DNA of 64,000 nucleotides from Labrys sedimenti (GCF_034424805.1 NZ_JAXOUF010000005.1:124001-188000); one strand, 5' to 3'; shown: positions 24,320 to 33,500, counted from the stretch's first letter. The notes: generated by a model from the letters alone, not told the origin. A program made the numbers and translations.

Positions 24320-25495
24320 TCAGTTCCCTTTCTGCTGTTTGGACTGGGCGAGTGTGCCGGCCGCCCATGCCTCGGCCTCGACCTCTGCGTCCGGCGCGAT
24401 TTTCTGGAAGCCCTCGACAACGACGCGGTCGCCCGCCTTGATGCCGCTCGTAACCACCCAGCGACCGTTGGACAGCCAGCCAAGCTCGACGGTCCGAAGC
24501 TCGACCCTGTCGCCATCTCCGACGATGTAGAGCTGGGACTTGCCGGCGGTATCGCGCTGGACCGCCTGCTCCGGCACGGCTAGCGCTCCGTCCATGGAGG
24601 CCTGCTCGATGCGGGCGCGGACATACATGCCGGGGAGCAGATTGGCATCGGGATTGGGAAACTCGGTGCGCAGGATGACCTGGCCGGTCGCGGCATTGAC
24701 GACGGCTTCCGGGAACAACAGCCGCCCATCATGGGGATAAGGCCTGCCCTCGGCCGATATGAGTTTTACGGACGGGCTGCCCGAGGCGTCGGCCTCCAGC
24801 ATGCCGTCGGCTACGGCGTTCTTGAGAGCAATCAACCTGTCGGCCGGCTGGGTGAAATCGGCGTAGACCGGGTCGGTCTGTTGGATCGTCGCCATGACGT
24901 CGGAGGTCGGGCTGACAAGGGCGCCCTCAGTAATGAGGGCGCGTCCGATCCGTCCAGAGATCGGAGCGCGGATTTCTGTATAGCGCAGGTCGAGTTCGGC
25001 GCTCGTCAAATCGGCACGGGTGCGTTCGACGTCTGCGTTGGCTTGCGCCAGCTCGGCGATAGCCGTGTCCCGTGCCTCACGGCTAGTCACACCGGTTTGT
25101 GTCAGCTGTATCTGTCTGTTTGCCTTTTGCTGTGCCAGCTGCTGCGCGGCTACAGCTGATTCCAGTGTCGCTTTTGCGGAAATGACTTTGGCTTCGAACG
25201 GTTCAGGGTCAATGACGTACAGGACATCGCCCTCTTTCACGACCGCGCCCTGCTCGAAGACACGGCGCAGGACGATACCGGTGATGCGTGGGCGGACCTC
25301 GGAGATCACGGTCGGCGCAACACGACCAGGAAGCTCGCTGACCACGGGCAGCCGCTCCGGCTTGACCTCGTAAACCGCAACTTTCACAGGAGCCGGCCTT
25401 GCCGCCTGCTGCGATGGCTCTTGTGAGCATGCGGACAGGGCCGCGCAGAAAAGGGTTGTGAACGCAACGCCCGAGCGTCTCGACAATTGCAGCAT
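24320..25495 (-). CDS. RND efflux periplasmic adaptor (AcrA/HlyD-type) lipoprotein
   Basis: 391 residues with a lipobox (LSACSQ). The order lipoyl half (GRVAPTVISEVRPRITGIVL), alpha hairpin (about 105-165), second lipoyl half (LRYTEIRAPISGRIGRALIT), beta-barrel and membrane-proximal domain (AVPEQAVQRDTAGKSQLYIV) is complete. It bridges an RND permease and an outer-membrane channel. The permease gene three bases downstream is truncated, so this adaptor may be orphaned or work with a host pump. Confidence 0.9.
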   Translation of the reverse strand: MLQLSRRSGVAFTTLFCAALSACSQEPSQQAARPAPVKVAVYEVKPERLPVVSELPGRVAPTVISEVRPRITGIVLRRVFEQGAVVKEGDVLYVIDPEPFEAKVISAKATLESAVAAQQLAQQKANRQIQLTQTGVTSREARDTAIAELAQANADVERTRADLTSAELDLRYTEIRAPISGRIGRALITEGALVSPTSDVMATIQQTDPVYADFTQPADRLIALKNAVADGMLEADASGSPSVKLISAEGRPYPHDGRLLFPEAVVNAATGQVILRTEFPNPDANLLPGMYVRARIEQASMDGALAVPEQAVQRDTAGKSQLYIVGDGDRVELRTVELGWLSNGRWVVTSGIKAGDRVVVEGFQKIAPDAEVEAEAWAAGTLAQSKQQKGN

Positions 25496-25826
25496 GGAAT
25501 TCTCGCCAGGTTCCAGCCCTCGGCGCCGGGGGCCTGCATGCGAGAAGACAGCGGCAGTTTTTTATCCGAGCGTGAGGAGCGTCCAGTTTCGTTGGTTCGA
25601 ACGTAGGTGACCCGGACGTTGCCGTGGAATATTTTATGTTGAGAAATGTTCGCGCCCGGCTCGAGGCGGCGCAGCCTGCGGATTTTACGTGCCGGATCCG
25701 CGCAATAAAACAGAATATCAAAGGACACACCGCAATATCGGTTTGCCGCATCTTGTTCGACATGAGCGGGGTGAACGATCTGTTGTCGGCCTCCCATGTT
25801 CAGTAGCAACAAGATGAGGTCTTTCG
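25496..25826. other. Intergenic region between divergent RND adaptor and Omp25-like genes
   Basis: About 330 bases without a supported gene. The last 15 bases hold the GAGG ribosome site of the outer-membrane protein. Frames read in either direction have no signal, domain or start site of note. No CTTAAG or TATGTAA motif is present, so these two genes are outside the local regulons. Confidence 0.5.
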
Positions 25827-26444
25827 ATGCGTTTTACATTTGTCGCGCTTGCCGCAATGGCTGTGTCGTCCGCAATGCCGGCTATCGCCGCCGACCTGAC
25901 ATATGAGCAGCCGGCTCCTGCGGGATCGCAGGAGGCCTATGCGCCTTACGACTGGTCTGGCTTCTATCTCGGTGCCCAAGGCGGCTATTCCTGGAACAAG
26001 GCCACCGTACTGGGTGCGGACCGCAATCTCGACAGTGGCAGCGCCGGGGTCCACGGCGGGTATAATTTCCAGTCCGGTAACATCGTCTACGGCATCGAAA
26101 ACGACTTCAATTACAATTTCGAAGACAAGGGTGACGCCAATCTCGAATGGGATGCTTCCGGCCGCGCCCGCATAGGCTATGCCCTCGACAGGACACTGTT
26201 CTTTGCGACCGGTGGTGTTGCGGCAGCCGGCGCCAAGATCGATGCGTCAGGGGTCGGCAAGAAGGACGATATCCTGATCGGCTGGACGGCCGGCGCCGGT
26301 ATCGAGCATGCGTTCACCGACAACATCATCGTCCGTGGCGAATACCGCTACTCCGATTTCGGCGAAAAGGATTTCGGCTCGGACGTCGGTGATTTCAGCG
26401 CGACGCAGCACAAGGTTCTCATCGGCGCGAGCTACAAGTTCTAG
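25827..26444 (+). CDS. Omp25/Omp31-type outer-membrane beta-barrel protein
   Basis: 205 residues with a cleaved signal peptide (to about 22, AIA before ADL). The mature protein opens with YDWSGFYLGAQGGYSW, the Omp25/heme-binding-protein signature of Rhizobiales, and shows eight amphipathic strands with the closing IIVRGEYRYSDFG and a terminal ASYKF with C-terminal Phe for BAM recognition. Structural outer-membrane protein; no specific ligand can be inferred. Confidence 0.9.
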   Translation: MRFTFVALAAMAVSSAMPAIAADLTYEQPAPAGSQEAYAPYDWSGFYLGAQGGYSWNKATVLGADRNLDSGSAGVHGGYNFQSGNIVYGIENDFNYNFEDKGDANLEWDASGRARIGYALDRTLFFATGGVAAAGAKIDASGVGKKDDILIGWTAGAGIEHAFTDNIIVRGEYRYSDFGEKDFGSDVGDFSATQHKVLIGASYKF

Positions 26445-26469
26445 GAACGCCGCGGCGCAGCACCCGCTC

Positions 26470-27159
26470 TCAGCCGGAGGGACGTGCCGCGGCGCGGATC
26501 TCCGCCTGAAGACCGGCTTGAGCTACGCCGATTTTAGGTATCGGCAGGATGTCCTGCCTGGCTTTCTCGGCGACGAGATCGATCAGCGCCGACATTCCGG
26601 AATGGGCCGCTCCTTCCTCGATCACGCTGTCATGCTCTTCCAGATGGCGGATTTCCCAATGCCCGAATGATCGGATCAGCAGATCCTGCGTATAGAGATG
26701 ATCGGCGTGCGGCGGGCCGCCGGTGCCATAGCCGAGCTGTTCGACGCGATAGCCCAGCATGATCAGGAGCCCGCGCGGCCTCAGGCAGGTGTGGAAGCCT
26801 TCGAACATGATCCGGCGCAGCTCGGGCGGAGCGAACTGCACGAAGATCGCGACGACGAGATCGTAGGCCTCGGGCTCCCACTCCCATTCGGCGAGATCGG
26901 CAAGCACGGTCTGCAAGCTGACGCCGCGACGGAGGGCGAGCTCGCGCGCCTTGGCAAGGCCGACCGTCGAAGCGTCGATCGACACGACGTCGAGGCCGCG
27001 CTCGGCGAGCCAGACGCCGTTACGGCCCTCTCCATCGGCCACTGCGAGCGCCTTCATGCCTGGCTCAAGCCGGAAGGCTTGCGAGGCAAGAAAGGCGTTC
27101 GGCTCAGTCCCGAACAGATAGTCTTCACCTTCGAATCTACGATCCCAATCGTTCTCCAT
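26470..27159 (-). CDS. SAM-dependent methyltransferase (TehB/class I type)
   Basis: 229 residues from the ATG at 27159. It begins MENDWDRRFEGEDYLFGTEP, then LAVADGEGRNGVWLAERGLD (SAM-binding motif I), VVSIDAS (motif II) and a VVAIFVQFAPPELRR segment, as in the TehB/tellurite-resistance-like methyltransferases that act on small anions or thiols. The longer start at 27225 adds no conserved sequence. It is the neighbour of an L,D-transpeptidase on the same strand. Confidence 0.8.
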   Translation of the reverse strand: MENDWDRRFEGEDYLFGTEPNAFLASQAFRLEPGMKALAVADGEGRNGVWLAERGLDVVSIDASTVGLAKARELALRRGVSLQTVLADLAEWEWEPEAYDLVVAIFVQFAPPELRRIMFEGFHTCLRPRGLLIMLGYRVEQLGYGTGGPPHADHLYTQDLLIRSFGHWEIRHLEEHDSVIEEGAAHSGMSALIDLVAEKARQDILPIPKIGVAQAGLQAEIRAAARPSG

Positions 27160-27242
27160 GGCAGTCGTCCCAGTGGCTTGAAAGGCTTCCGCTCGAGGAG
27201 ACAGAAGCCTGTTTTTGTTAGGCAAGCATATTGTCGGTATGG

Positions 27243-27905
27243 CTAGATCACGACAACCTTCGAACCTGTCGGAACCCGGCGATAGAGGTCGATGACATCC
27301 TGGTTCATCATGCGGATGCAGCCCGAGGAAACGGCATGCCCGATCGTTTCCGGCTGGTTGGTGCCGTGAATGCGGAACAGGGTGTCCTTGCCGTTCTTAA
27401 AGAGATAGAGCGCACGGGCGCCGAGCGGATTGTTGGCTCCGCCCTCCATGCCGCCAGACCATTGAGCGTATTTCTCCGGCTCGCGCCTGATCATGTCCGG
27501 GGTCGGCGTCCACTTCGGCCATTCCTGCTTCCAGGCGATATTGGCCGTTCCCGTGAATTCCATTCCCTCGCGACCGACGCCGACGCCATAACGCATCGCC
27601 TTGCCGCCCTCCTGAACGAGATAGACGAAGCGGTTTTTCGTATCGACCACGATGGTGCCCGGCGGCTCGCTTGTGCGGTAGTCCACCTGCTGTCGGAGAT
27701 TCTTCGGATCGACGCGGGATGTGTCGATCGCCGCGACCGGAAACCTTTCATTGGTCTGGGCGGCGTAGCTGGCGACTGTCGCGGGCCGGTTGCGGTCAAG
27801 CGGCTGCGTGACGGCGGTTGTCGGCGTCGCCGTGGTGGTGCAACCGGCTGCGAGCAGGCTGAACAGGAACGCGGAAAATAATCCGCTCTTTTTTGATAGA
27901 CTCAT
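27243..27905 (-). CDS. L,D-transpeptidase (YkuD family) lipoprotein 2
   Basis: 220 residues with lipobox LAAGC (Cys22) and a YkuD domain ending HGTNQPETIGHAVSSGCIRM, with His180 and catalytic Cys196, the only non-lipid Cys. It is similar in architecture to the first L,D-transpeptidase. It follows tlpA-like and dsbD on the same strand, about 105 bases downstream of the former, and has no CTTAAG site of its own. The simplest reading is a dsbD-tlpA-ldt operon driven from operator C. Confidence 0.88.
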   Translation of the reverse strand: MSLSKKSGLFSAFLFSLLAAGCTTTATPTTAVTQPLDRNRPATVASYAAQTNERFPVAAIDTSRVDPKNLRQQVDYRTSEPPGTIVVDTKNRFVYLVQEGGKAMRYGVGVGREGMEFTGTANIAWKQEWPKWTPTPDMIRREPEKYAQWSGGMEGGANNPLGARALYLFKNGKDTLFRIHGTNQPETIGHAVSSGCIRMMNQDVIDLYRRVPTGSKVVVI

Positions 27906-28009
27906 CTGGATTCACGCATCGTTGTCCGCGCTCCGGTCAGGGAGGGCGGATGGTTCAGGTTCGGGGTTAAGGGAACGGGCTGCCCGCCATCGGATAGGGC
28001 AGGCAGGCA

Positions 28010-28813
28010 TCATGTCGAGCCTCCAAGCCGTTCGATGGCGGCATTGAGCGCTTCGCGCGAGATCTCGCCCATGTGCATGGAGGCGAGTGTCCCGTCGGCT
28101 CTGAGGAACAGGGTGATGGGAAGTCCCATGCTTCCGTAGTGGCGGGGGATCTGCATCGACTGGTCGAGCAGGACGCGATCGAGCTTGAGGTTTTCTTTCG
28201 CGAGATAGGCACGGATCGTTTCCGAGCCTTCGCCCTGATTGACGAACAGGAAGGTGACGTCGTCGCGGCTTGCGGCGACTTCCGCGAGCAGCGGCATTTC
28301 CCTGCGGCATGGAGGGCACCAGCTCGCCCAGAGATTGACGACAGCGGGTTTGCCGATCACGTCGCTGACCGCGAGCGGAGGACCGTCCATTTGCTGAAGC
28401 GCGATTGTCGGGGCGGGCTGACCGAGCGTGGCCTGGGTGAGTTGGGTCACGCCGACCCACAGCACGAGGCTGAGGCCGAGGGCCCCTGCGGCAGCAAGCC
28501 CGGCCTTGAGCGAGCGGATGAACAACACGCTTACGAGCAGCACGCCGACAAAGCCGGCAATCGGCTGGAAGCCGCCCTGCCAGAAGGCGAAGATCCGCAT
28601 GGGCTCGGCCGCGAAGCTTTGCCAATGCAGCGCGACATGACCAAGGCGGGCAGCGACCAGGCCGCCGATCAGCGCCCAGGTCGACCATTGTCCGATGATG
28701 GGGTCGACTCGGCGCGCGAGGATCGACGTCGCGATCGTGAAGGTGAAGATGCCGAGAATGGCCGCGAATTGCTCCGAGGCGAAGACGAAAGGCCCAATCG
28801 CGATGGCGTTCAT
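28010..28813 (-). CDS. TlpA-like thioredoxin with N-terminal membrane domain
   Basis: 267 residues. Residues 1-125 form about four membrane helices, with an Lgt-like arrangement (ARRVDPIIGQWSTWALIGGL). Residues 130-267 are a periplasmic TlpA/ResA-type thioredoxin with active site WASWCPPCRREMP (Cys166, Cys169) and cis-Pro in GLPITLFL. It overlaps dsbD by 4 nt, so it is probably reduced by DsbD, resembling ScsD in suppressor-of-copper-sensitivity operons. It hands electrons to periplasmic thiol substrates. Confidence 0.85.
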   Translation of the reverse strand: MNAIAIGPFVFASEQFAAILGIFTFTIATSILARRVDPIIGQWSTWALIGGLVAARLGHVALHWQSFAAEPMRIFAFWQGGFQPIAGFVGVLLVSVLFIRSLKAGLAAAGALGLSLVLWVGVTQLTQATLGQPAPTIALQQMDGPPLAVSDVIGKPAVVNLWASWCPPCRREMPLLAEVAASRDDVTFLFVNQGEGSETIRAYLAKENLKLDRVLLDQSMQIPRHYGSMGLPITLFLRADGTLASMHMGEISREALNAAIERLGGST

Positions 28814-30699
28814 CGCACCGTCCCGGTCTTGTCGGAGCCAATCTGCTCAACAGAGGCCTGCAAGGTCGCTTTGGTCACGTCTCCCACAAGCCGCGTTCCG
28901 GTCGCCTCTCGCCCTTCGGGATCGACGAAGATCATCGTCGGCGGACCGACCACCTGAAGGCCCTGCATGATTTGCCGCTGTTCAGGCGTGTTGCCGCTGA
29001 CATCGAGCTTGATCAGATTGAAGCGGGCGAGCGTGGACTGGACGGCGGGATCGGAAAGGACGCTGCGGTCTATGACGGCGCAGGTGACGCACCAGTCCGC
29101 GGTGACGTAGAGCAGGCTCGGTTTACCGTTCCGATCCGCGATCCTCGTTTGAAGCTCGGCGGGCGTGCCCGCGCTGCGGAAGGCAAGCGCTTCCGAAGAA
29201 CCGGGAGCGCCTCCGGTTCCAGCCGCAAGGTTGGCGAGAGGCCGGAAGGGATCGCCGGAACCGCTTGCAGCGCCGACAGCCAACACGATGCCGTAGAGTG
29301 CGGCCGCGATGCCGGCCGCCTTTGCCGCCCGGCGCCGCCCAGGAGCTTCCGGTCCGATCGCATCGAAGGCGCCGAGCCAGACCGCAAGACCGATCGCGAA
29401 CAGGGCCCAGAGCGCAAGGCCCGCTTCTGCCGGGATGATGCGCGAGACCATCCAGATGGCGGTCGCCACGAAGACGAACCCGAACGCCTGACGGACGATA
29501 GTCATCCACGCTCCCGCTTTGGGAAGTGCCTTCGGGCCGAGCGTGCCGAAGGCGATCAGGGGAATGCCCTTGCCCAGGCCAAGCGCGAAGAGGGACGCTG
29601 CCCCGAGCGCGACGTCGCCGGTCTGCGCGATATAGATCAGAGAACCGGCGAGCGGCGCGGTCACGCAAGGCCCGACGATCAGTGCCGAGGTGAAGCCGAG
29701 CAACCCGGCCGAGGCCAGCGAACCGCGATTGCCCTGACCGAGCCGGCCGATCGCATTGACCCAGGCCGATGGCAGTTGCAGCTCGAACAGGCCGAACATC
29801 GACAAGGCCAGCACGACGAACAGGGCGGAGACTGCGCCGATGGCGAGCGGCGACTGAAGCGCCATCTGCAAATTCTGCCCGGACCAGGCCGCCGCCACGC
29901 CGAGCAGGCCGAACGCGCTTGCCATCGCCAGCACATAGGCAAGCGACAGGGTAAAGCCCCTGAGTGCGGTGACGGACTCGCCCTGCCGCGCGATCGCTCC
30001 GGCCAGGATCGGGTACATCGGGAAGACGCAAGGCGTGAAGGCGAGCAGCACGCCGAACAGCATGAAGCTTGCGAGAACCATCGCGACGCCGCCGTCCTTC
30101 AGCAGCGAACCGATCATGCCGCCATTGTCGGCCGCGACGGAAATGCCGGTCTCGTTTCCGGTCGCCGGCCCGTTCGCAGTCGTCGTGACGGCCGGGGTCG
30201 TCCACTCGCTCGCCTGCGTCGCAGGGGCGCGCTCCTCCGGATCGGTTACGGCAAGCGTCGTCGCATCGACATGGCGCATGATCGGCGGATAGCAGATGCC
30301 GTGGTCCTGGCATCCCTGATAGCGGACTTCGAGCGGAGCGGATGCCGACGCATCAAGGGGAACCACCGCGGCGACGTGATCGTGAAAGACGGTCGAGGGG
30401 CCGAAGGTCGGGTCGTCCTTGCTCTGGCCGTTCCCTTGGAGCTCAGGAACCGGAAGATCCGAGCCGCCGCGAGCGAAGCTGAATTTATCCTGATAAAGGT
30501 AGTATCCCGGCGCGATCGTCCATCGGATCTGGACGCTACCGTCATTTTGCCGTGTCGCCGAGAGCTTGAACGCCTGATCGACGGGAAGCGGCATTCCTCC
30601 TGAAGACGTCACCTGCGCCGATGCCGGCGTGATCGACAGCGCTGCAAACGCCATGATCATGGCCGCTAGAATGACGGACCAGACAGTTCTTGAAGGCAA
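28810..30699 (-). CDS. dsbD: Thiol:disulfide interchange protein DsbD (ScsB-like)
   Basis: 629 residues. All three DsbD parts are present: an N-terminal periplasmic domain with Cys130 and Cys136 (YQGCQDHGICYPP), an eight-helix membrane domain with Cys224 (FTPCVFP) and Cys345 (VGPCVTAP), and a C-terminal thioredoxin with ADWCVTC (Cys537, Cys540). It carries electrons from cytoplasmic thioredoxin to periplasmic reductases. The start is a TTG at 30699 with GGGAG seven bases upstream; the next ATG would cut the signal peptide. CTTAAG operator C lies 50 bp upstream. Confidence 0.93.
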   Translation of the reverse strand: MPSRTVWSVILAAMIMAFAALSITPASAQVTSSGGMPLPVDQAFKLSATRQNDGSVQIRWTIAPGYYLYQDKFSFARGGSDLPVPELQGNGQSKDDPTFGPSTVFHDHVAAVVPLDASASAPLEVRYQGCQDHGICYPPIMRHVDATTLAVTDPEERAPATQASEWTTPAVTTTANGPATGNETGISVAADNGGMIGSLLKDGGVAMVLASFMLFGVLLAFTPCVFPMYPILAGAIARQGESVTALRGFTLSLAYVLAMASAFGLLGVAAAWSGQNLQMALQSPLAIGAVSALFVVLALSMFGLFELQLPSAWVNAIGRLGQGNRGSLASAGLLGFTSALIVGPCVTAPLAGSLIYIAQTGDVALGAASLFALGLGKGIPLIAFGTLGPKALPKAGAWMTIVRQAFGFVFVATAIWMVSRIIPAEAGLALWALFAIGLAVWLGAFDAIGPEAPGRRRAAKAAGIAAALYGIVLAVGAASGSGDPFRPLANLAAGTGGAPGSSEALAFRSAGTPAELQTRIADRNGKPSLLYVTADWCVTCAVIDRSVLSDPAVQSTLARFNLIKLDVSGNTPEQRQIMQGLQVVGPPTMIFVDPEGREATGTRLVGDVTKATLQASVEQIGSDKTGTVR

Positions 30700-30748
30700 T
30701 GCACGCTCCCGCTTGATGTTACGACGGCGGGAGAGGTCCGATCGGCAG

Positions 30749-30765
30749 CTTAAGGCAGACTTAAG
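30749..30765. promoter_or_regulatory. CTTAAG direct-repeat operator C (dsbD-tlpA-ldt operon)
   Basis: CTTAAGGCAGACTTAAG, 50-66 bp upstream of the TTG start of dsbD. Same half-sites and 11-bp period as operators A, B, D, E and F. Placed to control dsbD, the TlpA-like gene and the second L,D-transpeptidase together. Confidence 0.65.
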
Positions 30766-30809
30766 GGCATCTTTATTCGTTGAATGTGGGAAAATCTTTG
30801 CCGAACCGC

Positions 30810-31592
30810 CTAGAGCGGCCCGAACAGCGCTTCAAGCGCGGCGCCTCGGGGTGCGCCGCTCTGGAGGATAAGTTCGCCGTCGGTGCCCCGCGCGACGAGG
30901 CCGGGCGTACCGCTAAAGCCAAGCCTTCTCATCAGCTCGACATTGCCGGTGAGCTTGGTGTTCGTCTCCGGCGATATTTTTGCCAGCGGGGCAATCCCGC
31001 CGGAGGCGTGGTTCATCTCATTTTGCGTCAGGGCGGCTTGCGGATCGGCCGCTTCGATGATCGCGGCTGCCTTCGCGGCCGAATCGGCGCGGATCACGCC
31101 CACCATGACATGGCGAAGTTGGACCTTGCCGGCCTCGACCCATGGTCGCGCCGAACGCCATAGCTCATTGCAGAAAGGGCAATTGGCGTCGGTGAATGCG
31201 TAGACGACACGCTCCGCATTCGGATTGCCGTCCTGAACCCAGGCCGCGGCTTCAAGCGCTCCCCAGGCCTCCCGGTGCATCGGCTCACTCGTTGCCTGCT
31301 TCATCGCGGCATCGGCAACAGAATCGCCCTTGGCATCGATCAGGGTGCCGATCAGCGCATAATTGGCGTCGGGCATGATGTAGACGGCCAGCGGCTGCGT
31401 GCCCGAGCTCGCGGCATAGGCCTGCAATCCGCCCGGCACCTCCATGGGGCCGTGGATAGTCAGGCCCTGGCTCTTCAGCGACGCAAGGATCGCCTCGGAG
31501 TTGCTTGCCGTCTTTGACGAGACTGTTTCATTATTGTCATTACAGCCGGCGAGCATCGTTGCAAGAGCAAGAGCGGGTAGAAGCTTTTTCAT
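30810..31592 (-). CDS. DsbG/DsbC-like periplasmic thiol protein (lipoprotein)
   Basis: 260 residues from the ATG at 31592. Lipobox LAGC (Cys17), then a DsbC/DsbG-type N-terminal dimerisation region (ILASLKSQGLTIHGPMEVPGG, YAASSGTQPLAVYIMPD), a linker helix, and a thioredoxin domain with ANCPFCNELW (Cys138, Cys141) and cis-Pro in GTPGLV. In E. coli DsbG, fed by DsbD, rescues sulfenylated cysteines of L,D-transpeptidases. Here the gene lies between dsbD and an L,D-transpeptidase. CTTAAG operator D is 62 bp upstream. Confidence 0.85.
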   Translation of the reverse strand: MKKLLPALALATMLAGCNDNNETVSSKTASNSEAILASLKSQGLTIHGPMEVPGGLQAYAASSGTQPLAVYIMPDANYALIGTLIDAKGDSVADAAMKQATSEPMHREAWGALEAAAWVQDGNPNAERVVYAFTDANCPFCNELWRSARPWVEAGKVQLRHVMVGVIRADSAAKAAAIIEAADPQAALTQNEMNHASGGIAPLAKISPETNTKLTGNVELMRRLGFSGTPGLVARGTDGELILQSGAPRGAALEALFGPL

Positions 31593-31653
31593 TCGTGATG
31601 CACCAGTCGATGTTATGGACAGATCTGCATGTTTGCTGCCTTTTGCCTGCGAG

Positions 31654-31670
31654 CTTAAGGCAGCATTAAG
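31654..31670. promoter_or_regulatory. CTTAAG direct-repeat operator D (dsbG-like gene)
   Basis: CTTAAGGCAGCATTAAG, with one mismatch in the second half-site (ATTAAG). It lies 62-78 bp upstream of the DsbG-like gene and just inside the gap after the third L,D-transpeptidase. Confidence 0.6.
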
Positions 31671-31690
31671 CGCCGCCGCGGCCTTCGCCG

Positions 31691-32869
31691 TCACGAGCCG
31701 TCCACCAGAGAGTAGATGTCTTTCCTGAACTGCGCCGGCCCCGCCGGAACGCCCCAGGCCGTGATGTAGACGAAGTGGACCGGGACGGGATTGGTGATCG
31801 CGACGTCCCGGCGCTGACCATTGGTCAGGAATTCCGCGACGGTCTCGGGAGACCAACCCGGCGTGTCCTTGAGCAGCCAGGTCACGAATTCCGGAATACG
31901 CTGGACCCTGACGCAGCCGGACGAGTGAAAGCGGCTTGCATCGCCGAACAGGCCGGGGTCGGGCGTGTCGTGAAGATAGACCGAATGCTGATTCGCGAAG
32001 TTGATGCGGACGCGTCCAAGAGCATTGCGGCTCCCCGGCTCCTGCCGGAACATGTAGTTAGTCGCTTCCTCGGTGCTCCAGTCGATGCTCGACGGCGACA
32101 CTTCTTTCCAGTTGCCGGTATAAATGCGCATCCCCATACGAGTCAGGTAATCCGGGTCCCTGCGGATGATCGGAATGAGATCGCGGCGGATGATGCTTTT
32201 CGGCACATGCCAATATGGGTTGAAGTTGATCTCGTGGATCTTGCTCGAAAGCAGCGGCGTTGCGCGATTGGGCTGACCGACGACGGCCGATTGGCGCAGC
32301 ACCACGGCGCCATCCTCGACCATCTCGATCTGCGCCGAGGGAACGTTGACCGTCACCTGGCGGCGATCGTCGACCAGAGCGGCCTGTAATCTGGGAATGT
32401 TCGCAGCAAGACTCCGCGCCCTGTCTGCCGCCGGACGGTTGAGCGCCTCGAACGTGGCGGTGCCCGCCACCCCGTCCACGGTCAGGCCATGCCGCGCCTG
32501 AAACCTGCGAATGGCGGCATCGACGAAGCTGTCGACGACGGTGCCCGCGCCAAATTGCGGCGCCAGGTCACCCGTCACAGCGAGCCGTTGGCGCAGCCAG
32601 GAGACTTCGTTGCCCTGCGCGCCAAGGGAGAGCCGTTGCGTGAACGGATAGGCGGGCCATCCGCCTTCGGCCGCCCAGCCTGCGTAGGTTTCGGAGGCAA
32701 TCCGCGTCGCGTGCAATGTCGTCGCCGAAAGCAGCGGCGTTTCGACGTCCTGCAGGCCGTCCATGCGGGCGCTTGCCGTGTCGAAGGCTCCGTCCCAGGC
32801 GCGAGCGGACGCGACGGCGAAGGTTGCGGATGCCAGCCCGCCAACCAGAAGAGAGCGTCGGTCCAGCAT
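31691..32869 (-). CDS. L,D-transpeptidase 3, YcbB/LdtD-like with peptidoglycan-binding domain
   Basis: 392 residues from the ATG at 32869, which shares one base with the dsbA stop; a GTG three bases earlier is equally possible. A Tat-like signal (DRRSLLVGGLASATFAVASARA) is followed by a scaffold, a peptidoglycan-binding domain (about 85-145, NEVSWLRQRL to GVAGTATFEALN) and the YkuD domain with LHDTPDPGLFG and RFHSSGCVRVQ (His300, Cys319). That Cys is the only one in the protein. Overlap with dsbA indicates a two-gene dsbA-ldt operon under operator E. Confidence 0.92.
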   Translation of the reverse strand: MLDRRSLLVGGLASATFAVASARAWDGAFDTASARMDGLQDVETPLLSATTLHATRIASETYAGWAAEGGWPAYPFTQRLSLGAQGNEVSWLRQRLAVTGDLAPQFGAGTVVDSFVDAAIRRFQARHGLTVDGVAGTATFEALNRPAADRARSLAANIPRLQAALVDDRRQVTVNVPSAQIEMVEDGAVVLRQSAVVGQPNRATPLLSSKIHEINFNPYWHVPKSIIRRDLIPIIRRDPDYLTRMGMRIYTGNWKEVSPSSIDWSTEEATNYMFRQEPGSRNALGRVRINFANQHSVYLHDTPDPGLFGDASRFHSSGCVRVQRIPEFVTWLLKDTPGWSPETVAEFLTNGQRRDVAITNPVPVHFVYITAWGVPAGPAQFRKDIYSLVDGS

Positions 32870-33468
32870 CACGTCCGTTTCCTCCTCGCTTCGAGAACTG
32901 CCTGGGCAAGGCCGGTTCGATCGAGCACGCCACCGTAGATCTTCGAGCCGATGGCGAAGGAGGGCGTGCCGGCCAGGCCGAAGGCCTTGGCCATGCGGTC
33001 GTTGCGCGACAAGGTGTCGGCCACCGCTTCAGGTGAGTGAGCCGGCGCGAGACCTTTGACACTGGCATCTTCGAGCACTTCGATGACATCGCTCTCGGCG
33101 AGCCGTCCTTCCGTACCCATCAGCGCTTCGTGAGCGCGGCCGTAGGCCTGCGGATCCAGCGCCAGAACATGCTCGGCCGCGAATCGCGACGCTTCGCCAA
33201 AGATCGGCCAGTCTCGCATCATGAGGCGCAGATTGCCGTCGTCGCTGACGAACTTCTTGAGCTCGGGATAGGTGCTTTTGCAAAACGGGCATTGGTAGTC
33301 GAAGAACTCGACGATCGTGACGTCGCCATCCGGATTGCCGAGCACTGGCGTCACCGGATCAAAAAACACTTCCTCACGGGACGGCTGCTGGGCGGCGACG
33401 CGCGTGACGGTCGTAGGGATCGCCAAGAGCGCGGCGGTCGAAATCAGAAAACATCGTCGTGACTGCAT
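32869..33468 (-). CDS. DsbA-family thiol oxidoreductase 1 (ScsC-like)
   Basis: 199 residues with a signal peptide (to about 26, RVAAQ) and a thioredoxin fold with an all-alpha insertion. Active site DYQCPFCKST (Cys60, Cys63); cis-Pro in AGTPSFAIG. This compact form is the COG1651 type, like ScsC or DsbA-like disulfide isomerases. It overlaps the L,D-transpeptidase gene. Its ribosome site GGAGG lies beside an 8-bp inverted repeat (33472-33500). CTTAAG operator E is 46 bp upstream. Confidence 0.88.
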   Translation of the reverse strand: MQSRRCFLISTAALLAIPTTVTRVAAQQPSREEVFFDPVTPVLGNPDGDVTIVEFFDYQCPFCKSTYPELKKFVSDDGNLRLMMRDWPIFGEASRFAAEHVLALDPQAYGRAHEALMGTEGRLAESDVIEVLEDASVKGLAPAHSPEAVADTLSRNDRMAKAFGLAGTPSFAIGSKIYGGVLDRTGLAQAVLEARRKRT

Positions 33469-33471
33469 TCA

Positions 33472-33500
33472 TTCGGTCCTCCGTGAGTTTTCGGACCGAA
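33472..33500. promoter_or_regulatory. Inverted repeat at the dsbA ribosome-binding site
   Basis: TTCGGTCC (33472-33479) and GGACCGAA (33493-33500) are perfect complements with a 13-base loop. The region holds the Shine-Dalgarno of the minus-strand dsbA gene, just outside its ATG. It may limit translation or be an additional operator; both readings are inferred. Confidence 0.4.

Noticed and set aside
25384..25812. 142-residue minus-strand frame upstream of the RND adaptor
   Set aside because: Overlaps the adaptor's signal-peptide coding region in another frame, no ribosome site, no known domain.
28972..30603. 543-residue plus-strand frame inside dsbD
   Set aside because: Arg/Gly/Asp-rich composition typical of a GC-rich antisense frame; dsbD on the minus strand has all catalytic cysteines.
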